This document shows positions 27,344 through 35,527 of a stretch of 64,000 bases of DNA, in pieces. Position 1 is the first letter of the stretch; each line of letters starts with the position of its first letter. The notes beneath the pieces are model-generated. The model made no database searches. It worked only from the letters and a program-made list of their open reading frames with translations, and was not told where the DNA came from. The stretch lies in assembly GCF_001544875.2 (NCBI RefSeq), contig NZ_FCOA02000002.1:124001-188000 (forward strand), given 5' to 3'. This DNA comes from Caballeronia hypogeia. Its GTDB lineage: Bacteria > Pseudomonadota > Gammaproteobacteria > Burkholderiales > Burkholderiaceae. Position numbers and translations under genes: made by a program.

Positions 27344-28270
27344 GTGCTCGATTTCGAAGATCTCAGGCTCATCCGCGCCATCGGCGCGTCGCGTTCGCTG
27401 GCATCCGCTGCTCGTCTGCTCGATCTCACGCCTCCCGCCGTCACGATCCGGCTGCAAAGAATGGAGGAACGTCTAAAGGTCAGGCTCGCCGTCCGGAAAG
27501 CGCGCGGCATCTCGCTCACCGACGAAGGCCAGCGGCTGTATCAGGAATCGCTCGCCATCCTCGAACGCATCGAGGCGCTGCCCGCGCGGATATCGGGCGG
27601 CGAGGGCGAAGTACAGGGAACGCTTCGCGTCGTGGCGCCGTTCGGCTTCGGGCGGAAGTACGTGACGCAGATCGTGCGTGACCTGCAACGTGTTCACCCG
27701 AAGCTGCGCGTGGCCCTGCATCTGTCCGACAGCCCGCTCTCCGATTCATCGGCGGCGGATGTCGTCGTGCATGTCGGCGCGCTCAAGTCGTCGTCGTGGA
27801 TCGGGTATCCGCTCGCGTCGAACGAGAGGCTGCTCTGTGCGAGCCCGGCGTATGCGCGTCGTACGAAGGGCATGAATCAACCGTCCGATCTGGCTCGCTT
27901 CAATTGCCTGTGTCTGCAGGAGAACGACGAGGATGTCGTCCGCTGGCGCTTTTCGCACCGGAGCGACGATAGGCGCGATGCGCGAAAGCCGGTCGTCGTG
28001 CGCGTCGCCGGGACGCTGTCCTCCAACGACGGCACGGTGATCACCGAGTGGGCGCTGGCCGGACTGGGTATCGTCGAACGCTCCGAGTGGGACGTCGCCG
28101 ATCTTCTGCGCGCCGGCAAGCTGGTGCGGCTGCTGCCCGACTGGCATCTGCCGCCCGCGCCGGTTACGGCGCTGTTGCCTTCGCGAACGGGCGCATCGGT
28201 GCGTCAGCGCGCGTTTCTGGAAGCGGCGAAGACTTTTCTCAGTCCGCCGCCGTGGCATCGCAAGGCGTGA
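27344..28270 (+). CDS. LysR-family transcriptional regulator
   Basis: 308 residues, starting at a GTG. N-terminal winged HTH (LRLIRAIGASRSLASAARLLDLTPPAVTIRLQRMEERLKVRLAVRK) and a C-terminal type-2 periplasmic-binding-like effector domain (GTLRVVAPFGFGRKYVTQIV, LPDWHLPPAPVTALLPSR). It is divergent from the aldehyde dehydrogenase and 115 bp upstream of the DSD1-type enzyme gene on the same strand; either could be its target. Confidence 0.9.
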   Translation: MLDFEDLRLIRAIGASRSLASAARLLDLTPPAVTIRLQRMEERLKVRLAVRKARGISLTDEGQRLYQESLAILERIEALPARISGGEGEVQGTLRVVAPFGFGRKYVTQIVRDLQRVHPKLRVALHLSDSPLSDSSAADVVVHVGALKSSSWIGYPLASNERLLCASPAYARRTKGMNQPSDLARFNCLCLQENDEDVVRWRFSHRSDDRRDARKPVVVRVAGTLSSNDGTVITEWALAGLGIVERSEWDVADLLRAGKLVRLLPDWHLPPAPVTALLPSRTGASVRQRAFLEAAKTFLSPPPWHRKA

Positions 28271-28384
28271 CTGGCTCGTTCGAGCATTAAGACTGCTTTA
28301 ATTTCGGATTAGTCCGTCGTTAAACACGTGCAAGCGCACGGCCTCTATAGTCTCGTCATCCAAACGCATCGAGGCACACGCATC

Positions 28385-29515
28385 ATGGGAATCGAATCGC
28401 TCAATACTCCGGCCGCACTGATCGACGTCGGCCGCATGCGCCGCAACATCGATCGGATGCAATCGCAACTGGATCGGCTCGGCGTCAGATTCCGTCCTCA
28501 CGTGAAGACGACGAAATGCAGGAACGTGGTCGACGCGCAGATCGCGGCGGGCGCTCAGGGCATCACGGTCTCGACGCTCAAGGAAGCCGAACAATTCTTC
28601 GATGCCGGGATTCGCGACATCGTCTACGCGGTCGGCATGGCGCCGTCCAAGCTCGGGCAGGCTTTGGCGCTTCGGCGCAAGGGTTGCGATCTAAAGATAG
28701 TCGCCGACAGTCTGCTGGCCGCGAACGCCATTGCCACATTCGGACGCGAGCACGGCGAGCGATTCGAAGTGTGGATCGAAGTCGATGTGGACGGTCATCG
28801 ATCCGGCATACAAGTGGAAGACGACGTGCTGATCGATGTCGCGCGTGCGCTCGTCGAGGGTGGAATGATGCTGGGCGGCGTGCTCGCGCACGCGGGATCG
28901 AGCTACGAATACGACACCCGGGAAGCGTTGGTGAAGATCGCGGAGCAGGAGCGCAGCCTCACGGTGCGCGCCGCCGAACGCCTGCGGGCGGCGGGCTTCG
29001 CGTGTCCCGTGGTGAGTATCGGATCTACGCCGACCGCGCTCAGCGCCGAACACCTCGAAGGCGTGACGGAAGTGCGGGCCGGCGTGTACGTGCTGTTCGA
29101 CCTCGTCATGCGCAACGTCGGCGTGTGCGAGATATCGGACATCGCGTTGTCCGTGCTGACCACCGTCATCGGTCATCAGGAAGAAAAAGGCTGGGCGATC
29201 ATCGACGCCGGATGGATGGCCATGAGCCGCGATCGCGGCACGCAGCGGCAAGCCCGCGATTTCGGCTACGGACAAGTGTGCGCGGCAGACGGCACCGTGC
29301 TCGGCGATTACATCGTCAGCGGGGCGAATCAGGAGCACGGCATCGTGTCGCGGCTGAATTCGACCGATACCAACATCGCGGATACGTTTCCTGTCGGGAC
29401 GCTTCTGCGCATCGTTCCGAACCACGCGTGCGCCACGGGCGCGCAGCATCCCGAGTATCACGCTGTCGGCGACGACGGCTCGGTCGAAACCTGGCCGCGT
29501 TTCTACGGCTGGTAG
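28385..29515 (+). CDS. DSD1-type PLP/zinc enzyme (D-threo-3-hydroxyaspartate dehydratase / D-threonine aldolase family)
   Basis: 376 residues, fold-type III (alanine-racemase-like) barrel. The PLP lysine is in RPHVKTTKC, and PNHAC near the C-terminus is the His-x-Cys zinc/metal site of this family. VDVDGHRSG and SIGSTPTA are further family motifs. Members include D-serine dehydratase, D-threonine aldolase, D-threo-3-hydroxyaspartate dehydratase and 3-hydroxyaspartate aldolase; sequence alone does not decide. The nearby RidA, threonine dehydratase-like enzyme and dicarboxylate/amino acid symporter favour a deaminating role on an acidic or hydroxy amino acid. Confidence 0.87.
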   Translation: MGIESLNTPAALIDVGRMRRNIDRMQSQLDRLGVRFRPHVKTTKCRNVVDAQIAAGAQGITVSTLKEAEQFFDAGIRDIVYAVGMAPSKLGQALALRRKGCDLKIVADSLLAANAIATFGREHGERFEVWIEVDVDGHRSGIQVEDDVLIDVARALVEGGMMLGGVLAHAGSSYEYDTREALVKIAEQERSLTVRAAERLRAAGFACPVVSIGSTPTALSAEHLEGVTEVRAGVYVLFDLVMRNVGVCEISDIALSVLTTVIGHQEEKGWAIIDAGWMAMSRDRGTQRQARDFGYGQVCAADGTVLGDYIVSGANQEHGIVSRLNSTDTNIADTFPVGTLLRIVPNHACATGAQHPEYHAVGDDGSVETWPRFYGW

Positions 29516-29530
29516 TCTGATCGAAACGAG

Positions 29531-29557
29531 AAAAATGCCGCGATTTGCGGCATTTTT
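29531..29557. terminator. Bidirectional rho-independent terminator
   Basis: Perfect 11-bp stem AAAAATGCCGC / GCGGCATTTTT with a 5-base loop; A-tract on one side and T-tract on the other serve the converging DSD1-type and DauR-like genes. Confidence 0.9.
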
Positions 29558-29559
29558 GC

Positions 29560-30204
29560 TTACTTCGCGTCGTTGTAGACGGTCGCGCGCGACACGCCCA
29601 GATGTTGCGCGACCGTCTCCATCGACCGTCGCAAATCGAGGTATCCCTCTTCCCTGAGCGCCTGCATCAGCGCTTTTCGCTGATCGGTGCGCAGCGCCTG
29701 CGGCGTCGTCGCGAGACCGACCGCGAACCGGTCGATCCGCTCGCGCAGCGACTCCGCGCTCGACGAATCCAGCGACTCCCTGACCCCGTCGCTCCTGAGC
29801 GAGGAAAACTGCTCCAGCATGTTGGCCATGCTGCGGAACAGCGTCACATCGACGTTCAGGCAGAGCGCGGCAATGTAATGTCCGTCCGAATCCTTGATGC
29901 CGATCGACGTGCTCTTGGCCTGCCGCCCATCCGCGAAACGATTCGCGTAATTCGCGAGCACTTGCGGATATTGCGCATCGGCGATGCGCGCGAGACCCAG
30001 CTCGGTCGCGGGATCGCCGACTTCGCGTCCGGACAGATTGTTATGGATCGCAAGAACCGCGTTCTTCGGATGCAGAAGATCGTGAACCACGACTTCCGTG
30101 AACGGCGCGAGCGTCTCTCCCAATCCCGCTGCAATGTGCTTGACCTGATCGAGGATGGTTTGCTGCTCGGTGGTGAGTTTGCTCTTGGCCATTGGACGAT
30201 TCAT
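29560..30204 (-). CDS. DauR/YheO-like PAS-HTH transcriptional regulator
   Basis: 214 residues. The N-terminal YheO-like PAS domain (PFTEVVVHDLLHPKNAVLAIHNNLSGREVGDPAT, TSIGIKDSDGHYIAALCLNVDVT) is followed by a C-terminal HTH (RRSMETVAQHLGVSRATVYNDAK). This architecture is that of DauR, which controls D-arginine use in Pseudomonas, and of E. coli YheO. It is divergent from the RidA-symporter-dehydratase genes and is the best candidate for their regulator, consistent with a D-amino-acid or unusual-amino-acid inducer. Confidence 0.88.
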   Translation of the reverse strand: MNRPMAKSKLTTEQQTILDQVKHIAAGLGETLAPFTEVVVHDLLHPKNAVLAIHNNLSGREVGDPATELGLARIADAQYPQVLANYANRFADGRQAKSTSIGIKDSDGHYIAALCLNVDVTLFRSMANMLEQFSSLRSDGVRESLDSSSAESLRERIDRFAVGLATTPQALRTDQRKALMQALREEGYLDLRRSMETVAQHLGVSRATVYNDAK

Positions 30205-30292
30205 CTACATTTCGCCACATTGTATAGGCTATCGGCGCGCGGCGGGAAATCCTCGGATTCCCCTATGTTTTACCGAACGTCTAAATGTAGAT
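30203..30292. promoter_or_regulatory. Widely spaced 10-bp inverted repeats in the dauR-like/ridA promoter region
   Basis: ATCTACATTT at 30203-30212 (overlapping the regulator's start) and its exact complement AAATGTAGAT at 30283-30292 (65 bp before ridA) are 70 bp apart. Each is close to one of the divergent genes, as expected for two operators bound by the DauR-like protein, possibly with looping. Confidence 0.55.
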
Positions 30293-30356
30293 AATAAGTC
30301 CAGAAGAGATTCAGCAAGCCCTTTCAGCCAACGCGATCACTCACGGGATCAAACGC

Positions 30357-30767
30357 ATGTCCACACCAGCCCGAACTTCCGCCATCACTTGCGCCAATGC
30401 GCCCGACATGCCCCCGCCGGCCGGGCATTACGCTCACGTCTGCATGGCGAACGGATTCGTGTTCGTCTCGGGTCAACTGCCCATCGACGCCACTGGAAAG
30501 CCGCTGAGCGACGCGCCCTTCGATGCGCAGACGAAACAGGTCCTGCACAACGTGGATGCCGCCTTGAAAGCCGCTGGCGTCACGCGCGACGATCTGGTTC
30601 AGGTGCGCGTGTTCGTATCGGATATCGCGCACTGGCCCATTTTCAACGCGCTGTATGCCGAATGGATCGGCGCGCACAAGCCGGCGCGGGCCGTGGCGCA
30701 GTCCGCGTCCCTGCATTACGGCGCGGCCGTCGAAGTGGAAGCCGTCGCGCTGGCTTCGGCCGATTGA
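30357..30767 (+). CDS. RidA-family enamine/imine deaminase
   Basis: 136 residues. YjgF/YER057c/UK114 fold: GHYAHVCMANGFVFVSGQLPID, TKQVLHNVDAALKAAGVTRDDLVQVRVFVSDI and a C-terminal VEVEAVALA. The usual catalytic Arg of RidA (in C-x-R of RARxRPAV) is represented by ARAVAQSASL, so activity may be divergent. RidA proteins hydrolyse reactive enamines/imines released by PLP dehydratases, which fits the neighbouring dehydratases. First gene of the unit with the symporter. Confidence 0.88.
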   Translation: MSTPARTSAITCANAPDMPPPAGHYAHVCMANGFVFVSGQLPIDATGKPLSDAPFDAQTKQVLHNVDAALKAAGVTRDDLVQVRVFVSDIAHWPIFNALYAEWIGAHKPARAVAQSASLHYGAAVEVEAVALASAD

Positions 30768-30798
30768 CATCGATAAGAAAATCGAAGGAGACACCCTC

Positions 30799-32109
30799 AT
30801 GAAAAAGTGGAAGCTTTCCCATTGGATCATGCTCGGCATGATCCTCGGCATCGTCGCGGGCTATGCGTGCCATCGAAATGCATCAGACGAAACCGCCGCC
30901 AAAGCCATGGCCGCCGACTTCGGCGTGGTGACGACGATCTTCCTGCACATGGTCAAGATGATCATCGCGCCGCTGGTCTTCGCGACGCTCGTTTCCGGCA
31001 TCGCCAGCATGGACAGCGGCAGATCGATCGGACGAATAGGCGCGAAGGCGCTCGGCTGGTTCGTCGGCGCGTCGCTGGTGTCGCTCGGCATCGGCCTGCT
31101 GTTCGTCAACATCGCGAAACCCGGCGCGAATCTCAACATGCCGCTGCCGCCGGCGGACGCGGCGACCCATCTGCAAACGAGCGCGCTGAACGTGAAGGAC
31201 TTTCTGACGCATATCGTTCCGAGCAGCATCGCCGAAGCCATGGCCGGAAATCAGATCATGCAGATTCTGGTGTTCTCGCTGTTTTTCGGCATTGCGCTGG
31301 GAAAGGTGCCGGGCGAACCCGGCGTGTTCCTTAAGCGCGCCGTCGATGGCCTGATGGAAACGATGCTTCTCGCAACGAACGCGGTGATGGCCTTCGCGCC
31401 TGTCGGCATCTTTGCCGCCATTGCGGGTGTCATCACCGTGCAGGGTCTCGGTGTGGTCGTGACTTACGGGAAGCTCATCGGCTGGTTCTACGTCGCGTTG
31501 TTCGCGCTGTGGACGGTGCTTTATTTCGCCGGGCGCGCCGCCCTGGGCCGTCGCATGCCCGAATTGATCAGGAAGATTCGTGAGCCGATGATGATCGCGT
31601 TCTCGACCGCCAGCAGCGAGGCCGCGTTTCCCGTGCTGACCGAGAAGCTGACCGAGTTCGGCGTGCATCGACGGCTCGTCGGCTTCGTGCTGCCCCTCGG
31701 CTACTCGTTCAATCTCGACGGATCGATGGTGTATCAGGCGTTCGCGGCCATTTTCATTGCGCAGGCGTTCGGCGTGCATATGTCGATCGGCACGCAAATC
31801 ACGATGCTCCTCATCCTCATGATCAGCAGCAAGGGAATGGCGGCGGTTCCGCGCGGCTCGCTGGTCGTGGTGGCCGCGATCCTGCCGATGTTCCATCTTC
31901 CCGAAGCCGGCCTGCTGTTGGTGATGGGCATCGATCAGTTGCTCGACATGGGCCGCACGGCGACCAATGTGCTGGGTAATAGCATCGCCAGTGCGGTGGT
32001 GGCCAAGTGGGAAGGGGCGTTGTCGCCGGCCGGGACGCACCAACGAGATCAGGCATCGCCGAGCGCGAGTGTCGAGCCGGTCCCCGATTATGGAAGCGTT
32101 CGCTCCTAG
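30799..32109 (+). CDS. Dicarboxylate/amino acid:cation symporter (DAACS family)
   Basis: 436 residues with AAGGAG before the ATG. Eight helices and two re-entrant loops; SSEAAFPVLTEKL contains the serine-rich loop, GYSFNLDGSMVYQ the NMDGT-like sodium motif, and MGRTATNVLGNSIAS the substrate-binding D-x3-R/TxxNVxG region. It imports C4-dicarboxylates or acidic amino acids with H+ or Na+. Context suggests aspartate-like or hydroxyaspartate-like substrates. Confidence 0.92.
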   Translation: MKKWKLSHWIMLGMILGIVAGYACHRNASDETAAKAMAADFGVVTTIFLHMVKMIIAPLVFATLVSGIASMDSGRSIGRIGAKALGWFVGASLVSLGIGLLFVNIAKPGANLNMPLPPADAATHLQTSALNVKDFLTHIVPSSIAEAMAGNQIMQILVFSLFFGIALGKVPGEPGVFLKRAVDGLMETMLLATNAVMAFAPVGIFAAIAGVITVQGLGVVVTYGKLIGWFYVALFALWTVLYFAGRAALGRRMPELIRKIREPMMIAFSTASSEAAFPVLTEKLTEFGVHRRLVGFVLPLGYSFNLDGSMVYQAFAAIFIAQAFGVHMSIGTQITMLLILMISSKGMAAVPRGSLVVVAAILPMFHLPEAGLLLVMGIDQLLDMGRTATNVLGNSIASAVVAKWEGALSPAGTHQRDQASPSASVEPVPDYGSVRS

Positions 32110-32124
32110 CCCATCTTGATTGTT

Positions 32125-32140
32125 TGTCCATTTTTGGACA
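32125..32140. promoter_or_regulatory. Palindrome upstream of the threonine dehydratase-like gene
   Basis: TGTCCA-TTTT-TGGACA, a perfect 6-bp dyad with a 4-bp AT spacer, lies 92 bp before the dehydratase start and 15 bp after the symporter stop. No terminal T-tract follows, so an operator is more likely than a terminator. Confidence 0.45.
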
Positions 32141-32231
32141 TAATTTACAGAATCAGCCACCACCTGAGCAATGTGCGATCCTGCCGACGGACATTGGCCT
32201 TTGGTCGATCCAATTCACTTTCGAGTCTGAC

Positions 32232-33200
32232 ATGACTACTTTCGAGCTTCCCACTTACGCCGACGTCGAGGCTGCCGCATCCCGCATCGCCGGCTACGCG
32301 CATCGCACGCCGGTTCAGACCTCGCGCACGCTGAATGAAATGATGGGCGCGGAAGTGTTCATCAAATGCGAGAACCTGCAACGCATGGGTGCGTTCAAGT
32401 TTCGCGGCGCGTTCAATGCGCTCTCCAAGTTTTCGCCCGAGCAGCGCAAGGCGGGCGTGGTCGCGTTCTCGTCGGGGAATCATGCTCAGGGAATCGCCTT
32501 GTCGGCGAAGATTCTCGGCATTCCCGCGACGATCGTGATGCCGCACGATGCACCCGCGTCGAAAGTGGCGGCGACGAAGGGATACGGCGCGACCGTGGTT
32601 TCGTACGACCGCTACACGGAAGATCGTGAAGCGATCGGCCGGCGTCTCGCCGAAGAAAAAGGCCTCACGCTGATTCCGCCTTACGATCACCCGGACATTC
32701 TGTCGGGACAGGGCACGGCCGCGAAGGAACTCTTCGAAGACGCCGGCGCGCTCGATTATCTGTTCGTGCCGCTGGGCGGCGGTGGTTTGCTCTCGGGCAC
32801 CGCGCTGTCCACGCGCGCGCTCGCGCCGCAATGCGTGTTGTACGGCGTCGAGCCGGAAGCGGGCAATGACGGTCAGCAATCGTTCCGCAGCGGTCAAATC
32901 GTTCATATCGATACACCGAAGACCATCGCGGACGGTGCGCAGACGCAGCATCTGGGCGACTACACGTTCGGCATCATCAAGCGCGATGTGAACGACATTC
33001 TCACGGCATCGGATACCGATCTCGTGAACGCCATGAAGTTCTTCGCGACGCGCATGAAGATGATCGTGGAACCGACCGGATGCCTCGGGCTAGCCGCTGC
33101 GCTGAACATGAAGGATGCGCTGAAGGGCAAGCGTGTCGGCGTACTGATCAGCGGTGGCAACATCGACCTCGAGCGATTCTGCGCGCTCGCGACGGCCTGA
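32232..33200 (+). CDS. Threonine dehydratase-like PLP enzyme (serine racemase / threo-3-hydroxyaspartate ammonia-lyase type)
   Basis: 322 residues, short form without a regulatory ACT domain. Fold-type II PLP enzyme: PLP lysine in MGAFKFRGAFN, SSGNHAQGIALSAK, phosphate-binding GGGGLLSG and EPTGCLGLAA. Length and lack of ACT domain match serine racemase, catabolic threonine dehydratase and L-threo-3-hydroxyaspartate ammonia-lyase. It releases ammonia and an enamine that RidA upstream could clear. The specific substrate is inferred from context only. Confidence 0.87.
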   Translation: MTTFELPTYADVEAAASRIAGYAHRTPVQTSRTLNEMMGAEVFIKCENLQRMGAFKFRGAFNALSKFSPEQRKAGVVAFSSGNHAQGIALSAKILGIPATIVMPHDAPASKVAATKGYGATVVSYDRYTEDREAIGRRLAEEKGLTLIPPYDHPDILSGQGTAAKELFEDAGALDYLFVPLGGGGLLSGTALSTRALAPQCVLYGVEPEAGNDGQQSFRSGQIVHIDTPKTIADGAQTQHLGDYTFGIIKRDVNDILTASDTDLVNAMKFFATRMKMIVEPTGCLGLAAALNMKDALKGKRVGVLISGGNIDLERFCALATA

Positions 33201-33249
33201 GCAGCATCGCCGGTTATGCGCGGCCAATGCGTTCGGGCGCATAATCGGA

Positions 33250-33558
33250 AACTGCCGACCGTCCGCCAGGGCCGCGCTGCGCCCTCTGGTGCGATCGGCG
33301 GGCGCCGAACTAGCGCCGCGCGGCATTCGCGTCAACGCAGTGAGTCCCGGACCGATCGCCACGCCGTTTCACGGCAAGCTCGGACTCTCGGAGAAACAGC
33401 TCGCGAATACCGGTGAAACGATCACGGCAGCGGTGCCGCTCAAGCGCTTCGGTCGGCCGTTGGAGATCGCGAAAGCGTCGCTGTCTCTCGCCAGCGACGA
33501 TGCATCGTTCGTCACCGGCATCGAACTCGTCGTCGACGGCGGACTGCCCCAGTTCTGA
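33250..33558 (+). pseudogene. C-terminal remnant of an SDR oxidoreductase
   Basis: The frame reads SARAALRPLVRSAGAELAPRGIRVNAVSPGPIATPF and ends FVTGIELVVDGGLPQF, the C-terminal third of a classical SDR after the Y-x3-K region. The cofactor motif, catalytic Ser and Tyr are absent upstream; that frame instead runs backwards into the dehydratase gene. It is therefore a 5'-truncated relic. The exact left edge is uncertain. Confidence 0.75.
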
Positions 33559-33572
33559 ACGCGTGGTGCCGC

Positions 33573-34181
33573 ATGAACGATCCGGACGCGAACCTCGACC
33601 GTTTCAGCGCGCTCTCCGACGGCATCTTCGCCGTCATCATCACGATCATGGTGCTGGCGCGGAAAGTCCCCACCCGCAACGACGGACGCGCGTTGCTCGA
33701 ACTCTGGCCCGATCTGGTCAGCTATGTGGTCAGTTACGCGTTCATCGCGGTCGTGTGGCTGAACCATCATGACGTCTTCAAGCACGCGGAATCGCTCACG
33801 AGCTTGCTGGCGTGGTCCAACTTCGCCAATCTTTGCTGGATATCGCTGATTCCGTTCACGACCGCGTGGCTCGCGTCGAGCAGGGTCGCGAACGTGCCGT
33901 CGACTGCCTATGCAGCGGTCTTTCTGCTCGTCGAGCTGACCTACATGGTTCTGATGTACGAGAGCTTCCGCCAGCGTCCGACGAGCGATGCAGCGACGCT
34001 CGACCAGCGACGCATGCAATGGATCAGGGCGTGGGTGATGGTGGCGTTATTCGCCTTCGCGGGACTCGCGTTCTTCCTTCCTGCGCTCGTGCGGATGGGT
34101 TTGCTCGGCGCGTTTCTGATCCTGCACACAAAGCCGGATTTGTTGCGCAATCGCGCGATAAAAACGCGCAGTTCCACGTAG
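33573..34181 (+). CDS. TMEM175/DUF1211-family membrane protein (potassium channel-like)
   Basis: 202 residues, six predicted helices. The first helix carries RFSALSDGIFAVIITIMVL, matching the RFxxFSD signature that forms the selectivity filter in bacterial TMEM175 channels, and VVWLNHHDVFKHA follows helix 3. Bacterial TMEM175 forms tetrameric K+ leak channels. Start at 33573, 14 bp after the SDR remnant. Confidence 0.85.
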   Translation: MNDPDANLDRFSALSDGIFAVIITIMVLARKVPTRNDGRALLELWPDLVSYVVSYAFIAVVWLNHHDVFKHAESLTSLLAWSNFANLCWISLIPFTTAWLASSRVANVPSTAYAAVFLLVELTYMVLMYESFRQRPTSDAATLDQRRMQWIRAWVMVALFAFAGLAFFLPALVRMGLLGAFLILHTKPDLLRNRAIKTRSST

Positions 34182-34187
34182 AAGCCA

Positions 34188-34217
34188 TAAAAAAAAGCCG
34201 GCGCAAACCGCACCGGC
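34188..34217 (-). terminator. Rho-independent terminator for the EAL-protein gene
   Basis: Read on the minus strand, an 8-bp stem GCCGGTGC / GCGCCGGC (one G-T pair) is followed by eight or nine Ts. It lies 80 bp after the EAL gene stop and just past the converging TMEM175-like gene. Confidence 0.8.
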
Positions 34218-34296
34218 CAAGTTCTGGCTATACGAGGGCTGCCAGAAACTCTATTGGTCCGGACGATTCAACGAATCGCGTCCGGACCTTCGATCT

Positions 34297-35175
34297 TCAC
34301 GCGGCATCCGCGAGCCGCATCGTGCGCGATCCGTCACGTCGCGCCGTCTTGCGACGCGCGATCGCGAGCCGCGCGCCGGGCACGTTGCTCATGCCGAAAG
34401 CGGGGCGCGCGAGAAAGAAGCCTTGCGCGAGCACGTGCGGCCATTGCGCGAGCCACTGCGCCTGCGCGGGCGTCTCCACGCCTTCGACGACGATCGCCAC
34501 GTTCAGCCGCGTCAACAGCGCGAGCACGGACGAAAACACCATGCACGCGTTGGGGCTGCGCGGCGCTTCGGCGAGCAGTTCCTTTGCGATCTTGACGGTC
34601 TTGAAGTCGATCGGACCGAGCGCGGCGAGACAAGCGTAGCCCGTGCCGAAATCGTCCATGGCGATGCTCACGCCCTTGTTCCTGAAACGCCGCACGACCT
34701 TCGACATCGAAGGAAAGCGCGCCAGATCCTCGCTCTCCGACAACTCCAGCTCGATGCAATCCGGCGAAACGCCGTGCGCGCGGCAAATGTTCTCCATGCG
34801 CTCCGCGAAGCCGGGCAGCGCCGCGACCGAAGGCGGCACGTTCACGGCCACCGGATAATGCGCGCCGCCGCACTCGCGCCATGCTTCGATGTCCGCCGCG
34901 ACGGCGTCCATCACGAACCATGTGAGCTCGAGCATGATCTCGGCGTCCTTGAACGCCTCGCTGAAAGCGCCCGGCAGCATCAGTCCGTATTCCGGATGAC
35001 GCCAGCGAATCAGCGCCTCCATTTGCGCGAGGTCGCCGCTGTCGACTCGGTAGATTCCCTGATAGGCAATGCAGAACTCGCCAGTCTTGAGACCTTCGAG
35101 CACGCGTTGCCTGAATGCATGATCCGAGATCGGCGCGGCACCAGATGCAGGCGAGCCGTGTATCGTTCTTTTCAT
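34297..35175 (-). CDS. EAL-domain protein (cyclic-di-GMP phosphodiesterase)
   Basis: 292 residues, essentially one EAL domain. Conserved points present: MEALIRWRHP, NVPPS, LELSESE, DDFGTGYA, the Lys in KTVKIAKEL, EGVET and QGFFLARP. The usual KID is KIA, so one position near the metal site is changed and activity may be reduced. No membrane segment or sensor domain. Likely a soluble phosphodiesterase or a c-di-GMP effector. Confidence 0.87.
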   Translation of the reverse strand: MKRTIHGSPASGAAPISDHAFRQRVLEGLKTGEFCIAYQGIYRVDSGDLAQMEALIRWRHPEYGLMLPGAFSEAFKDAEIMLELTWFVMDAVAADIEAWRECGGAHYPVAVNVPPSVAALPGFAERMENICRAHGVSPDCIELELSESEDLARFPSMSKVVRRFRNKGVSIAMDDFGTGYACLAALGPIDFKTVKIAKELLAEAPRSPNACMVFSSVLALLTRLNVAIVVEGVETPAQAQWLAQWPHVLAQGFFLARPAFGMSNVPGARLAIARRKTARRDGSRTMRLADAA

Positions 35176-35527
35176 GCTTGAGCCATCCCCTCCCAGTTGG
35201 TCGTGAGTTGGGTCGCACGAGTCGTGCCAGATTCAACGGCGGTTGGCGCTTTGGCGTGTTTTCCGGCGGCGGCCGTGGCTGGGCAACGTTTGCGCGATGC
35301 CGTGCACCGTCAGGACGGCGTCTTTAACCGGTCGGTGTTGCGTTTCGAGTGTGGACGCGCGCCGGGCTTTGTGGGCTGACGCACATAAGCTTCGGGGCGC
35401 GCACGGCGTCCTTTTGCAGTTTTGTGCAGACCCGCGCCGGAACTTTTGTAATCCCGACTAGCTTGCGGGTGTCATCGGATCAACCGCGCGAGCGCTTTCG
35501 GAACGCCATTTCGTCGGCCGCTGACGA
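35176..35527. other. Intergenic stretch without recognised gene
   Basis: 352 bp between the EAL gene start and the end of the polyol ATPase gene, both on the minus strand. Short open frames here have no ribosome site or recognisable protein features. No strong hairpin was seen. Confidence 0.5.

Noticed and set aside
35197..35379. Short plus-strand open frames between the EAL and polyol ATPase genes
   Set aside because: No start signals or conserved features.
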